DNA of 5,462 nt from Porticoccaceae bacterium UBA1117 (GTDB lineage Bacteria > Pseudomonadota > Gammaproteobacteria > Pseudomonadales > Porticoccaceae): contig DCBC01000029.1 of the NCBI GenBank assembly GCA_002313335.1, positions 1,716 to 7,177 on the forward strand, written 5' to 3'. The notes under the pieces were generated by a model. That model saw only the letters and a list, made by a program, of their open reading frames with translations, had not been told where the DNA came from and searched no databases. The position numbers and the translations under genes were made by a program. This document shows, piece after piece, positions 1 to 5,462 of this stretch (positions are counted from its first letter, which is position 1; every line of letters starts with the position of its first letter).

Positions 1-797
1 TCTTTAGCGAGTCGCCTTTGTAAGGTACTCTCACTCATGTAGAGCTTACTGGCTACCAAGGCTGTTGATGGAAAGTCTAAATTGGCGCTGATAAGTATCT
101 GCTTGACACGCTCACTAACCAATCCTAGATGACTGTCCGACGCTATTATGCGATCGCATTCTCGCTGAAAAATATCCTGCGCCAACGGATTAGAACTCGA
201 AATTGGCGTCAGCAACGTCTGCTCATCAAAAGACATGGCACTGTGTTCGCAATTAAATTCTACCGCAGGTCCAAATAATGAGTAATAAATACTTTTGTCG
301 GTTACTGAACCATAGTCCAACTTTAGGCTAAAGGGGACTCGGTTAATACCTGTCAAAGTCCTAAGATTAGTGGCCACGGCAGCAAAAAGCGTGTCCAAAT
401 AAAATCGCTCCAAATATTTCGGTAAGTGAGCACCCCTACCGGTCAAATCAACGCTGCTTCCTTTAGGCTCTAAATTAATATTTATGCTTGGTAGTAATGC
501 TTGATTGTAACGCAAGAGTAAATTCACAGCGTCCGACAATCGCTCACTAGTCATTAGAGCATAGCCAAAGATACCTAAAGAGACTAAATCTAAATGCATA
601 CCTAGTTTAATGCCAAGATCTTTATCCCCTGTAAGCCGCATCGCATTAGCACAAATAATGTTGAGTTGATCAGCACTAAGATCCATTTGCTGGGACAAAT
701 CAGTCGAATCTATTCCGCTATTTTCGAGTCCTTCAGCCTCAGTAATTCCATAGGGTAGTAACAATTTAAACAAAACAGGGAGTGCTAATGAAATCAT
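1..797 (-). CDS. AraC-family transcriptional regulator, AlkR/OruR-like (C-terminus cut by window edge)
   Basis: Reading the minus strand from ATG at 797-795 gives 265 codons without a stop up to the left edge. The N-terminal ~190 residues fit the 'arabinose-binding-like' ligand domain of OruR/AlkR-type AraC regulators; the segment around residues 74-97 (LGIFGYALMTSERLSDAV, then LLLRY) is typical. Residues ~226-265 enter the DNA-binding domain, with a first helix-turn-helix ending in YMSESTLQRRLAK. Full-length relatives are about 330-340 residues, so roughly 70, including the second helix-turn-helix, lie outside. The start is supported by AGGGA seven bases upstream; an in-frame TTG at 845 has no such site and lies upstream of the candidate -10. 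The gene is divergent from alkB. AraC-type regulators such as Acinetobacter AlkR control alkane hydroxylase genes, so I infer it is the alkB activator. The family call is firm; the alkane ligand is inference from context. Confidence 0.9.
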   Translation of the reverse strand, partial: MISLALPVLFKLLLPYGITEAEGLENSGIDSTDLSQQMDLSADQLNIICANAMRLTGDKDLGIKLGMHLDLVSLGIFGYALMTSERLSDAVNLLLRYNQALLPSININLEPKGSSVDLTGRGAHLPKYLERFYLDTLFAAVATNLRTLTGINRVPFSLKLDYGSVTDKSIYYSLFGPAVEFNCEHSAMSFDEQTLLTPISSSNPLAQDIFQRECDRIIASDSHLGLVSERVKQILISANLDFPSTALVASKLYMSESTLQRRLAK

Positions 798-804
798 AGT
801 TAAA

Positions 805-809
805 TCCCT
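805..809 (-). promoter_or_regulatory. Ribosome binding site of the AraC-type regulator
   Basis: On the minus strand AGGGA stands seven bases before the ATG at 797-795. It decides the start, because the reading frame stays open upstream to a TTG at 845 without any comparable site. It overlaps the perfect 8-bp palindrome CCCTAGGG (806-813). Confidence 0.6.
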
Positions 810-833
810 AGGGATGGCAAATTGAAGAGCCAG

Positions 834-862
834 ACTATAACTCAACGAGCAATTGACTGCAA
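834..862 (-). promoter_or_regulatory. Candidate sigma70 promoter of the AraC-type regulator
   Basis: On the minus strand TTGCAG (862-857) and TATAGT (839-834) are separated by 17 bases. The -10 is a good match and the -35 is poor. Transcription would begin near 827, leaving a leader of about 30 bases before the ATG at 797. The -35 hexamer overlaps the first 22-bp repeat (854-875), so binding there could affect the regulator's own transcription. This is predicted from sequence only. Confidence 0.4.
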
Positions 863-919
863 AAGAACCCCTTAATGACTGCTAAAGAGTCCTATTTTGA
901 CTGATATTGAATCCTCTGA
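854..919 (+). repeat. Three tandem 22-bp direct repeats, probable AraC-type operator of alkB
   Basis: Three units start at 854, 876 and 898, an exact 22-bp period. Each begins TGACTG and carries GA at unit positions 12-13 and CC at positions 16-17. Twelve of 22 positions are identical in all three (1-6, 9, 12, 13, 16, 17, 20); units agree pairwise at 14-15 positions. The two conserved blocks lie 11 bp apart, about one helical turn, as expected when the two helix-turn-helix motifs of an AraC-family monomer contact successive major grooves on one face. The third unit ends just before the candidate alkB -10 and overlaps the expected -35 position, the usual geometry for activation by this family. 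I infer that the divergent AraC-type protein binds here; I do not recognise the motif as a described operator. Confidence 0.75.
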
Positions 920-940
920 ATGATACTTTAACCTTACAAT
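912..940 (+). promoter_or_regulatory. Candidate activator-dependent promoter of alkB
   Basis: TACAAT at 935-940 matches five of six bases of the sigma70 -10 consensus. Seventeen bases upstream, the -35 position (912-917, TCCTCT) does not resemble TTGACA, as is common at promoters that need an activator. The GA-N2-CC block of the third 22-bp repeat (909-914) overlaps this -35 by three bases. Transcription would start near 947, giving a leader of about 57 bases. A weaker alternative pairs TTGACT (897-902) with GATACT (922-927), but its 19-bp spacer is long. Confidence 0.45.
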
Positions 941-991
941 GAGTAAAAGCATCTCCAAATTTAAAACTGCTAACCATAATAACTACAGCGT

Positions 992-995
992 AGGA
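992..995 (+). promoter_or_regulatory. Ribosome binding site of alkB
   Basis: AGGA lies eight bases upstream of the ATG at 1004. This is ordinary spacing and supports that start. Confidence 0.6.
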
Positions 996-1003
996 TTTTA
1001 ATC

Positions 1004-2179
1004 ATGGCGACATACTCAATAAATCACCCCTCAAAAGGTGAAATTAACTACACCGATAAGAAAAGATACCTATGGCTTATGTCGATGCTATGGCCACTAA
1101 TGCCATTGGGCGCTATCTACCTTTTTACACAAACAGGTATCCAAGCAGTCTTGGCGATCCCTCTTGCGCTTAGCTATATTGTCGTTCCGTTATTGGATTG
1201 GTTAGTTGGCGAGGATACTAATAATCCCCCGGAAGAGCTGGTGCCTCAGCTTGAAGAGGACAGATACTATCGAATACTCACTTATCTGACAGTGCCCATG
1301 CATTTTATAGTGCTGTTTGCTTTTGCTTGGTTAGTAGGAACTTATGACTTGAGTGTTATATCGATATTAGTTGTTGCTCTGGTCGCCGGAAGTTACAGCG
1401 GCATTGGAATCAATACCGCGCATGAGTTAGGGCATAAAAATACGACATTAGAAAAATGGTTAGCCAAAATTGTTTTAGCAGTACCGGCTTATGGTCATTT
1501 TTCCGCTGAACACAATCGCGGTCATCATATTCTAGTGTCAACACCAGAAGACCCCGCCAGTTCGCGATTAGGGGAATCTCTTTATGCCTTCGCTGTGAGA
1601 GAAATCTCAGGTACTTTTGTGCGTGGTTGGCAATTAGAGAACGAGAGGTTGGCTAAGGAAGGGAAGTCATTTTTAAGTATTCATAATGAAATATTGCAAT
1701 CATATGCCATGAGCGCTCTTTTTCAGGGCTCTTTAGTAGCCTATTTCGGCTGGATATTGGTACCATTTTTAATCATGCATAATTTTTGGGCTTGGTCACA
1801 ATTAACCCTAGCCAACTATATTGAGCACTATGGATTGCTCCGTGAAAAAAAACCTAATGGTAACTATGAACGCTGTAAACCGCATCACTCATGGAATGCC
1901 AACTATATTGTGAGCAATATAGTCCTGTTCCATTTAGAGAGGCATTCAGACCATCATGCCTACCCGGCCAGGCGCTACCAAAGCCTGCGCAACTTCGAAA
2001 ATATTCCAGAATTGCCTAATGGTTACTTTGGAATGTATATGCTTTCCTATGTTCCGTGGCTATGGTTCAAGGTTATGGATAAGCGTGTGTTGGCGCTACC
2101 TCATATCCAAGGTGATTTGTCTAAGGTAAACATATGCCCAAGGAAAAGAGATAAATTACTCATCAAATACCAACAGTAA
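1004..2179 (+). CDS. alkB: Alkane 1-monooxygenase (integral-membrane non-haem di-iron hydroxylase)
   Basis: This 391-residue protein has the normal AlkB length and every signature of the family. The histidine boxes are HELGHK (140-145), EHNRGHH (169-175) and LERHSDHHA (311-319), plus the AlkB-specific NYIEHYG (271-277). These histidines bind the two irons that hydroxylate the terminal carbon of n-alkanes to 1-alkanols. Also typical are the LLDWLVGED segment and NPPE (63-77). Hydrophobic stretches near 23-42, 46-68, 91-112, 116-136, 234-250 and 251-270 agree with the six-helix inner-membrane fold, with the active site on the cytoplasmic side. Electrons normally come from rubredoxin and rubredoxin reductase; no rubredoxin is fused at the C-terminus, which ends in a short basic tail, and neither partner gene is visible here. 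Transcription is probably controlled by the divergent AraC-type regulator through the 22-bp repeats. Chain-length range cannot be judged from sequence alone. Confidence 0.96.
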   Translation: MATYSINHPSKGEINYTDKKRYLWLMSMLWPLMPLGAIYLFTQTGIQAVLAIPLALSYIVVPLLDWLVGEDTNNPPEELVPQLEEDRYYRILTYLTVPMHFIVLFAFAWLVGTYDLSVISILVVALVAGSYSGIGINTAHELGHKNTTLEKWLAKIVLAVPAYGHFSAEHNRGHHILVSTPEDPASSRLGESLYAFAVREISGTFVRGWQLENERLAKEGKSFLSIHNEILQSYAMSALFQGSLVAYFGWILVPFLIMHNFWAWSQLTLANYIEHYGLLREKKPNGNYERCKPHHSWNANYIVSNIVLFHLERHSDHHAYPARRYQSLRNFENIPELPNGYFGMYMLSYVPWLWFKVMDKRVLALPHIQGDLSKVNICPRKRDKLLIKYQQ

Positions 2180-2205
2180 TATTTTATAAATTACTCAAAT
2201 AACGT

Positions 2206-2257
2206 ACAGCGCTAACCTATTTTTTATCGTATGGGTAAAAGTAGGTTATTGCGCTGT
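2206..2257 (+). terminator. Long hairpin 27 bases after alkB, possible terminator or mRNA-stabilising element
   Basis: ACAGCGCTAACCTA (2206-2219) pairs with TAGGTTA (2242-2248) and GCGCTGT (2251-2257), with a TT bulge on the 3' arm. The pairing can continue inward through the T run at 2220-2224 against GTAAAAG-type bases (2237-2241), including one T-G pair. No T tract follows the stem, so it is not a classical intrinsic terminator. It may instead protect the alkB mRNA 3' end or act with other factors. The role is unsettled; the inverted repeat itself is clear. Confidence 0.4.
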
Positions 2258-2390
2258 GATAGCGAACTCAATTCAACCGAGCAAAATACTATTGCTCTTC
2301 AACCCCTATTTTTAGGCTGTCTTGATAAATAACTGGTTAATCAGCACTAACTTCCCCAATCCTTGTAAGTCATTAATTCATACGAAATTA

Positions 2391-2419
2391 CTATACATTT
2401 TTGTATTTTGTAGGATAAT
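2391..2419 (+). promoter_or_regulatory. Possible promoter of the TonB-dependent receptor gene
   Basis: GATAAT at 2414-2419 matches five of six bases of the -10 consensus, but the -35 position 17 bases upstream (2391-2396, CTATAC) is poor. The inverted repeat ATACA-N4-TGTAT (2393-2406) covers the -35 position and spacer, so a regulator could act there. Transcription would start near 2426, leaving a leader of about 75 bases. No Fur-box-like sequence is apparent, which argues weakly against simple iron control. Confidence 0.3.
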
Positions 2420-2490
2420 CGCGCCGAAGAAAATGAACTACTAATTCCCCAATAAATTTTGACGGGGGAAGCTTCTTAATCAACATCCTC

Positions 2491-2496
2491 GAGGGG
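2491..2496 (+). promoter_or_regulatory. Ribosome binding site of the TonB-dependent receptor
   Basis: GAGGGG ends five bases before the ATG at 2502. It is a strong site and fixes the start at the beginning of a well-formed signal peptide. Confidence 0.65.
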
Positions 2497-2501
2497 AATC
2501 A

Positions 2502-4868
2502 ATGAATACATTTAATTTTCGGCATAGAACAATTCTGATTGCGTCAGGCGCTCTGCTTTTAAGCGGCGTTGCCCAAGCACAGATTGATGAAATTATTGTT
2601 ACGTCCAACAAAAGAGAACAAACACTGCAAGACATTCCAGTCTCAGTAACAGTCACTAGTGGTGATACGATTCAAAAGGCCGCAATCCAAGACATTGGTG
2701 ATTTGCAAAGTGTTGTGCCTACCTTACGGGTATCTCAATTGCAGTCATCTACCAACACTTCGTTCTCGATTCGTGGTTTTGGTAACGGATCAAATAACGA
2801 AGGTATAGAGCCTTCTGTTGGTGTGTTTATTGATGGTGTCTATCGTTCACGCGCCGGCTCAGCAATTTCTGACCTGCCACGTTTAGAGCGGGTTGAAGTA
2901 CTTAGTGGCCCACAGAGCATTCTATTTGGTAAGAACGCCTCCGCTGGCGTGATCAGTATCATTACACCTAAGCCCTCTGGTGAGACTGGTGGTTATATTG
3001 AAGCGAGTCTCGGCAATATGGGGTATAAAAATACCAAGGCGTTATTTGAAAGCGCCATTTCTGAAGATCTGAGTTTCGACGTATCTGGTAACATGACTCA
3101 GCGCGACGGTTATTTTACCAACATAGCTGGCGGCGCTGCCATGAATGAAAGAGATCGCTGGGGCGTTCGCGGTCAGGTGTCATGGACACCAAGGGACAAC
3201 ACTGAGGTGCGTATAATTGCCGATTACGACAGCATTGATGAAGTCTGCTGTGGTACGTCAAACTTGATTAACGGTGCTACTGGTGGAATAATCTTTGCTC
3301 TTGGCGGCGCATTAGTCCCCGAGCAACCCTTCGCATATCGTATGGCTGTAGACATTGAGCCATTTAATGAGATTGAAAACGGTGGCATCTCCGCTCAAAT
3401 CGATGTCGACTATGACAATTTTGTCCTAACCTCGATTACCTCACAGCGGTTCAGTGACACATTTGAGGCTCTTGACATAGACATGACAAGCGCCCCTTTA
3501 ACTCAAACCAGTCCAAACGACCTAAATGTAGACACATTTACTCAGGAAATTCGTCTTACCTCAACCGGTGATGGCAATTTAGACTGGATGGTCGGAGCCT
3601 TTTATTTCAATGAGACAGTTGACTATACCTCTGAGGTTTTGTGGGGACCACAAGCACGAAACTATTTTGATTTCTTAGTTGCTGGCTTGGGAGCTCCAGG
3701 CGCTCTTGGTGCCATTGAAGGTGGATTTGGATTCCCTGCAGGGACGTTCTTTGCTAATGGCACTGGTGCGCAAGATACCTTTAGTCAAGACGATCAAGCA
3801 AGTTCATTGTTTGGTCAGTTTGATTGGCTTTTAAATGAGCAACTAACTTTAACTGCCGGCTTTAACTACACCGAAGCTAAAAAAGAAGTTACATTCAGTC
3901 AAGTTAACACTAACGTATTTGCAAGTTTACCCGCGAGTCTCTTAGGAGGTTTGGCCGCTCTACAATCTTCATTGCCACCGGTGGTCAACCTTCCAAACGC
4001 AATTGAAGATAATACCAGTGATGACAGTGATACGACCTACACTCTTCGTTTAGCTTATGACTTAAATGATAGCATCAACATCTACGGAAGCTACGCCACT
4101 GGTTTCAAGGCGAGTTCTTGGAATTTGTCACGTGACTCAGGCCCTAACGCCGCTGACTTAGCAGCATTACAAGCCGCAGGGTTGACTACCAACGCACCCA
4201 ATTTGTCCGCAGGTTCACGCTTTGCTGACCCTGAAGAATCAGAAGTGTACGAGTTAGGTCTAAAGGCGGTGTTTGAGAGCGGCTCTTTCAATATGGCGAT
4301 CTTCGATCAAACTATCAAGGGCTTCCAGTCATCGATCTTTAACGGTACTGGCTTTGAACTTTTAAATGCAGGCATGCAATCTACCAAGGGAGTTGAATTC
4401 GATCTAGTGTACTACCCAATAGAATCACTTAGGTTAGGTCTTGCAGGCACATTGTTAGATCCAGTCTATGATGAGTTTGTAGGTGGCGGCTTTGAGGGCG
4501 CAGATTTGTCAGGTACTAAACCTGCGGGAATTCATGAAGTCAGCTTATCTTTGTCCGCTCTCTATGATTTCCGCCTAGGAAACAATGACGCCTATGCTCG
4601 TGCTGATTACCAATATGACGATGAAGTTATCATCGTCGATAATATCCCGCCAGCTGTTGCAGCTTTAGCTACGCGTGAAGTCGGCTCTCTTAACTTGAGT
4701 GCGGGTATGAACACACAAAGTGACTTAAACCTATCTGTCTGGGCGCGCAATGTCACTAATGATGAATATATGACGAGTGGGTTCCCAACGCCCGCACAGG
4801 CAGGAAGCTTTAATATTTACCCAAACCTGCCTCGCACGTTTGGTGTAACTTTACGAAAAAGCTTTTAG
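2502..4868 (+). CDS. TonB-dependent outer-membrane receptor
   Basis: This 788-residue protein is a complete TonB-dependent receptor, a 22-strand outer-membrane barrel that imports a ligand using energy from TonB-ExbBD. Residues 1-26 form a signal peptide (basic start, hydrophobic core, VAQA before Q27). A TonB box, DEIIVT, is at 29-34. The plug domain spans about 40-158, with IRGFG (90-94), SVGVFIDGVYRSR (105-117) and LERVEVLSGPQSILFGKNA (128-146). The rest is barrel, closing with PRTFGVTLRKSF and a terminal Phe as outer-membrane assembly signals require. Several predicted outer loops are unusually apolar (about 257-273, 388-417, 473-498), and a Cys pair lies at 249-250. It follows alkB on the same strand after 322 bp, probably with its own promoter, and ends at a strong terminator. 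Substrate is unknown: alkane or related hydrophobic compound by context, but siderophore, vitamin or glycan cannot be excluded. Confidence 0.93.
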   Translation: MNTFNFRHRTILIASGALLLSGVAQAQIDEIIVTSNKREQTLQDIPVSVTVTSGDTIQKAAIQDIGDLQSVVPTLRVSQLQSSTNTSFSIRGFGNGSNNEGIEPSVGVFIDGVYRSRAGSAISDLPRLERVEVLSGPQSILFGKNASAGVISIITPKPSGETGGYIEASLGNMGYKNTKALFESAISEDLSFDVSGNMTQRDGYFTNIAGGAAMNERDRWGVRGQVSWTPRDNTEVRIIADYDSIDEVCCGTSNLINGATGGIIFALGGALVPEQPFAYRMAVDIEPFNEIENGGISAQIDVDYDNFVLTSITSQRFSDTFEALDIDMTSAPLTQTSPNDLNVDTFTQEIRLTSTGDGNLDWMVGAFYFNETVDYTSEVLWGPQARNYFDFLVAGLGAPGALGAIEGGFGFPAGTFFANGTGAQDTFSQDDQASSLFGQFDWLLNEQLTLTAGFNYTEAKKEVTFSQVNTNVFASLPASLLGGLAALQSSLPPVVNLPNAIEDNTSDDSDTTYTLRLAYDLNDSINIYGSYATGFKASSWNLSRDSGPNAADLAALQAAGLTTNAPNLSAGSRFADPEESEVYELGLKAVFESGSFNMAIFDQTIKGFQSSIFNGTGFELLNAGMQSTKGVEFDLVYYPIESLRLGLAGTLLDPVYDEFVGGGFEGADLSGTKPAGIHEVSLSLSALYDFRLGNNDAYARADYQYDDEVIIVDNIPPAVAALATREVGSLNLSAGMNTQSDLNLSVWARNVTNDEYMTSGFPTPAQAGSFNIYPNLPRTFGVTLRKSF

Positions 4869-4886
4869 TATTTAAACGCAGTCTTA

Positions 4887-4902
4887 TGCACAGGGCTGTG
4901 CA
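4887..4902. repeat. Short inverted repeat after the receptor gene
   Basis: TGCACA (4887-4892) and TGTGCA (4897-4902) are perfect inverted arms around GGGC. They form a 6-bp hairpin directly before the main terminator and may assist it. No other role is evident. Confidence 0.4.
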
Positions 4903-4907
4903 ATTGT

Positions 4908-4937
4908 AAAAAAGGACGGGCTTGCCCGTCCTTTTTT
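4908..4937. terminator. Bidirectional intrinsic terminator between convergent genes
   Basis: GGACGGGC (4914-4921) pairs perfectly with GCCCGTCC (4924-4931). Six A's precede the stem (4908-4913) and six T's follow it (4932-4937), so either strand reads as a GC-rich hairpin with a U tract. It lies 39 bases after the receptor stop codon and 19 bases beyond the stop of the minus-strand gene, and should end transcription of both. Confidence 0.93.
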
Positions 4938-4956
4938 ATTACTCTTCAAGCAATTA

Positions 4957-5462
4957 TTAATCCACATTAAAGAAAGCAATTCTGTCTGACCTAAAGGACC
5001 CCAGCATAACTTGCTGTGAACCGCTATCTAGTGCAAAAGGTAAAGCGACAGTTGGCAACCCAAAAGGCTCTCCTCTAAATGTCCACTGGCGCAGCACATC
5101 AAAGCTACTGGCGTCAAGCTGGGTAACTGAAAATGGCAATGCACAAGGGCCTATCTTCTGGCATCGCAAGGTATCTAGTATTTGATGGTTTAAGCTGGTC
5201 ACCCAAATACTGCCATCATTTAATACAATATTGTCCGGACCATCTAATGAGTAACTCCGCAATACACGACCCTCCTCCAGATCGATTGCAACAAGTCTGT
5301 CTGATAGATTAAATGCTACGTATAAAATAGTATTAGATTGATCAAACACTACACCGTTAGGCTCCCCTCCCTCACTTTCTGGGACTTGGCTAAAACCCGT
5401 AACACTGTCCCAGCGAAGAACATAACCGGTATCTGATCGCGTAATCGTAGTTATAAAAAACT
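4957..5462 (-). CDS. SMP-30/paraoxonase-like beta-propeller protein (N-terminus outside window)
   Basis: The minus-strand frame is open from the right edge to a TAA at 4959-4957, giving 167 visible C-terminal residues. A GTG at 5349 lies inside a blade (GGEPNGVVFDQSN...) and is not a credible start, so the gene begins beyond the window. Propeller-like repeats are visible: EPNGVVF followed by ILYVAFNLSDRLVAID (33-60), GPDNIVLNDGSIWVTSL (74-90) and GLPTVALPF...VMLGSFRSDRIAFFNVD (134-167). In SMP-30/gluconolactonase and paraoxonase/strictosidine-synthase-like proteins, Asn in PNG and Asp-Asn in PDN are calcium ligands, here N35 and D76-N77 of the fragment. C100 and C106 could form a disulphide, hinting at a periplasmic protein. 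Known members are calcium-dependent lactonases or esterases, but the substrate cannot be assigned. The gene is convergent with the receptor and separated by a terminator. Confidence 0.7.
   Translation of the reverse strand, partial: FFITTITRSDTGYVLRWDSVTGFSQVPESEGGEPNGVVFDQSNTILYVAFNLSDRLVAIDLEEGRVLRSYSLDGPDNIVLNDGSIWVTSLNHQILDTLRCQKIGPCALPFSVTQLDASSFDVLRQWTFRGEPFGLPTVALPFALDSGSQQVMLGSFRSDRIAFFNVD

Larger units (their letters stand above)
2180..2501 (+). other. Intergenic region between alkB and the receptor gene, no gene seen
   Basis: This 322-bp gap contains no convincing coding frame. Besides the 52-base hairpin after alkB, it holds two small hairpins: GAGCAA/TTGCTC (2279-2297) and CCTA-TTTT-TAGG (2305-2316). 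Further on are an ATACA-N4-TGTAT inverted repeat (2393-2406), a possible -10 (2414-2419) and the receptor's ribosome binding site. The length and content suggest that the receptor gene has its own promoter, although read-through from alkB cannot be excluded. Confidence 0.6.

Noticed and set aside
843..845. TTG at 845 as an earlier start for the AraC-type regulator
   Set aside because: It would add 16 residues in frame, but it lacks a Shine-Dalgarno site and lies upstream of the candidate -10 at 839-834, whereas the ATG at 797 has AGGGA at good spacing.
1811..1910. 13-bp direct repeat GCCAACTATATTG at 1811 and 1898 within alkB
   Set aside because: Both copies encode Ala-Asn-Tyr-Ile in the same frame, one in the conserved NYIEHYG box; simple coding coincidence explains it.
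2231..2332. Small plus-strand open frame of 33 residues starting at ATG 2231
   Set aside because: It starts inside the loop of the post-alkB hairpin, has no ribosome binding site, and its translation shows no membrane, toxin or other recognisable pattern.
2333..2344. Near-palindrome CTGGTTAATCAG before the receptor gene
   Set aside because: It is short, imperfect, AT-centred, and not aligned with any promoter element, so it is indistinguishable from chance.
2351..2372. TGACTT-N6-GA on the minus strand, resembling a 22-bp operator unit upstream of the receptor
   Set aside because: It matches 8 of the 12 invariant positions but lacks the CC block, stands alone, and a match of this quality is expected by chance in a region this size.
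4091..4291. 66-codon open frame on the minus strand inside the receptor gene
   Set aside because: It lies wholly within the well-supported receptor coding region, has no recognisable domain, and is best explained as a chance frame opposite a real gene.
5347..5349. GTG at 5349 as the start of the minus-strand gene
   Set aside because: The frame stays open for 113 more bases to the edge, and the upstream residues (GYVLRWDSVTGF, then GGEPNG) look like the same propeller fold, so this is an internal Val codon.
1..5462. CRISPR array, insertion sequence, tRNA or phage element
   Set aside because: Nothing resembling spaced CRISPR repeats, transposase frames, terminal inverted repeats, tRNA cloverleafs or attachment-site duplications was seen on either strand.

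Overview
The window looks like part of a chromosome from a Gram-negative proteobacterium. A marine, hydrocarbon-using gammaproteobacterium is the most likely kind. This rests on an AlkB-type membrane alkane hydroxylase, a large outer-membrane TonB-dependent receptor, an AraC-type regulator with an OruR/AlkR-like ligand domain, and moderately AT-rich DNA with ordinary Shine-Dalgarno sites. The taxonomic guess is inference; no rRNA or other marker gene is present.

Layout. (1) Positions 1-797, minus strand: an AraC-family transcriptional regulator whose C-terminal end runs off the left edge. (2) Positions 798-1003: a divergent control region. It holds three direct repeats (TGACTG-N5-GA-N2-CC) with an exact 22-bp period, placed between a candidate regulator promoter and a candidate alkB promoter. 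This is the most notable non-coding signal here. (3) Positions 1004-2179, plus strand: alkane 1-monooxygenase (alkB) with all expected histidine boxes. (4) Positions 2180-2501: a 322-bp gap with a long hairpin just after alkB, two smaller hairpins, a small inverted repeat and a possible promoter. (5) Positions 2502-4868, plus strand: a complete TonB-dependent outer-membrane receptor. (6) Positions 4869-4956: a strong bidirectional terminator between convergent genes. (7) Positions 4957-5462, minus strand: the C-terminal part of a beta-propeller protein of the SMP-30/paraoxonase-like type, with its start outside the window.

Proposed working: the regulator senses an alkane or a derived metabolite and binds the tandem repeats to switch on alkB, and perhaps modulates its own gene. 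AlkB hydroxylates the terminal carbon of n-alkanes in the inner membrane, with electrons from rubredoxin and rubredoxin reductase that are not encoded here. The receptor next door may import or sense the hydrocarbon or a related hydrophobic or chelated compound, but its substrate cannot be read from sequence. The last gene is separated by the terminator and may be unrelated. The individual gene families are known; the operator array and the alkB-receptor pairing are the parts worth checking.
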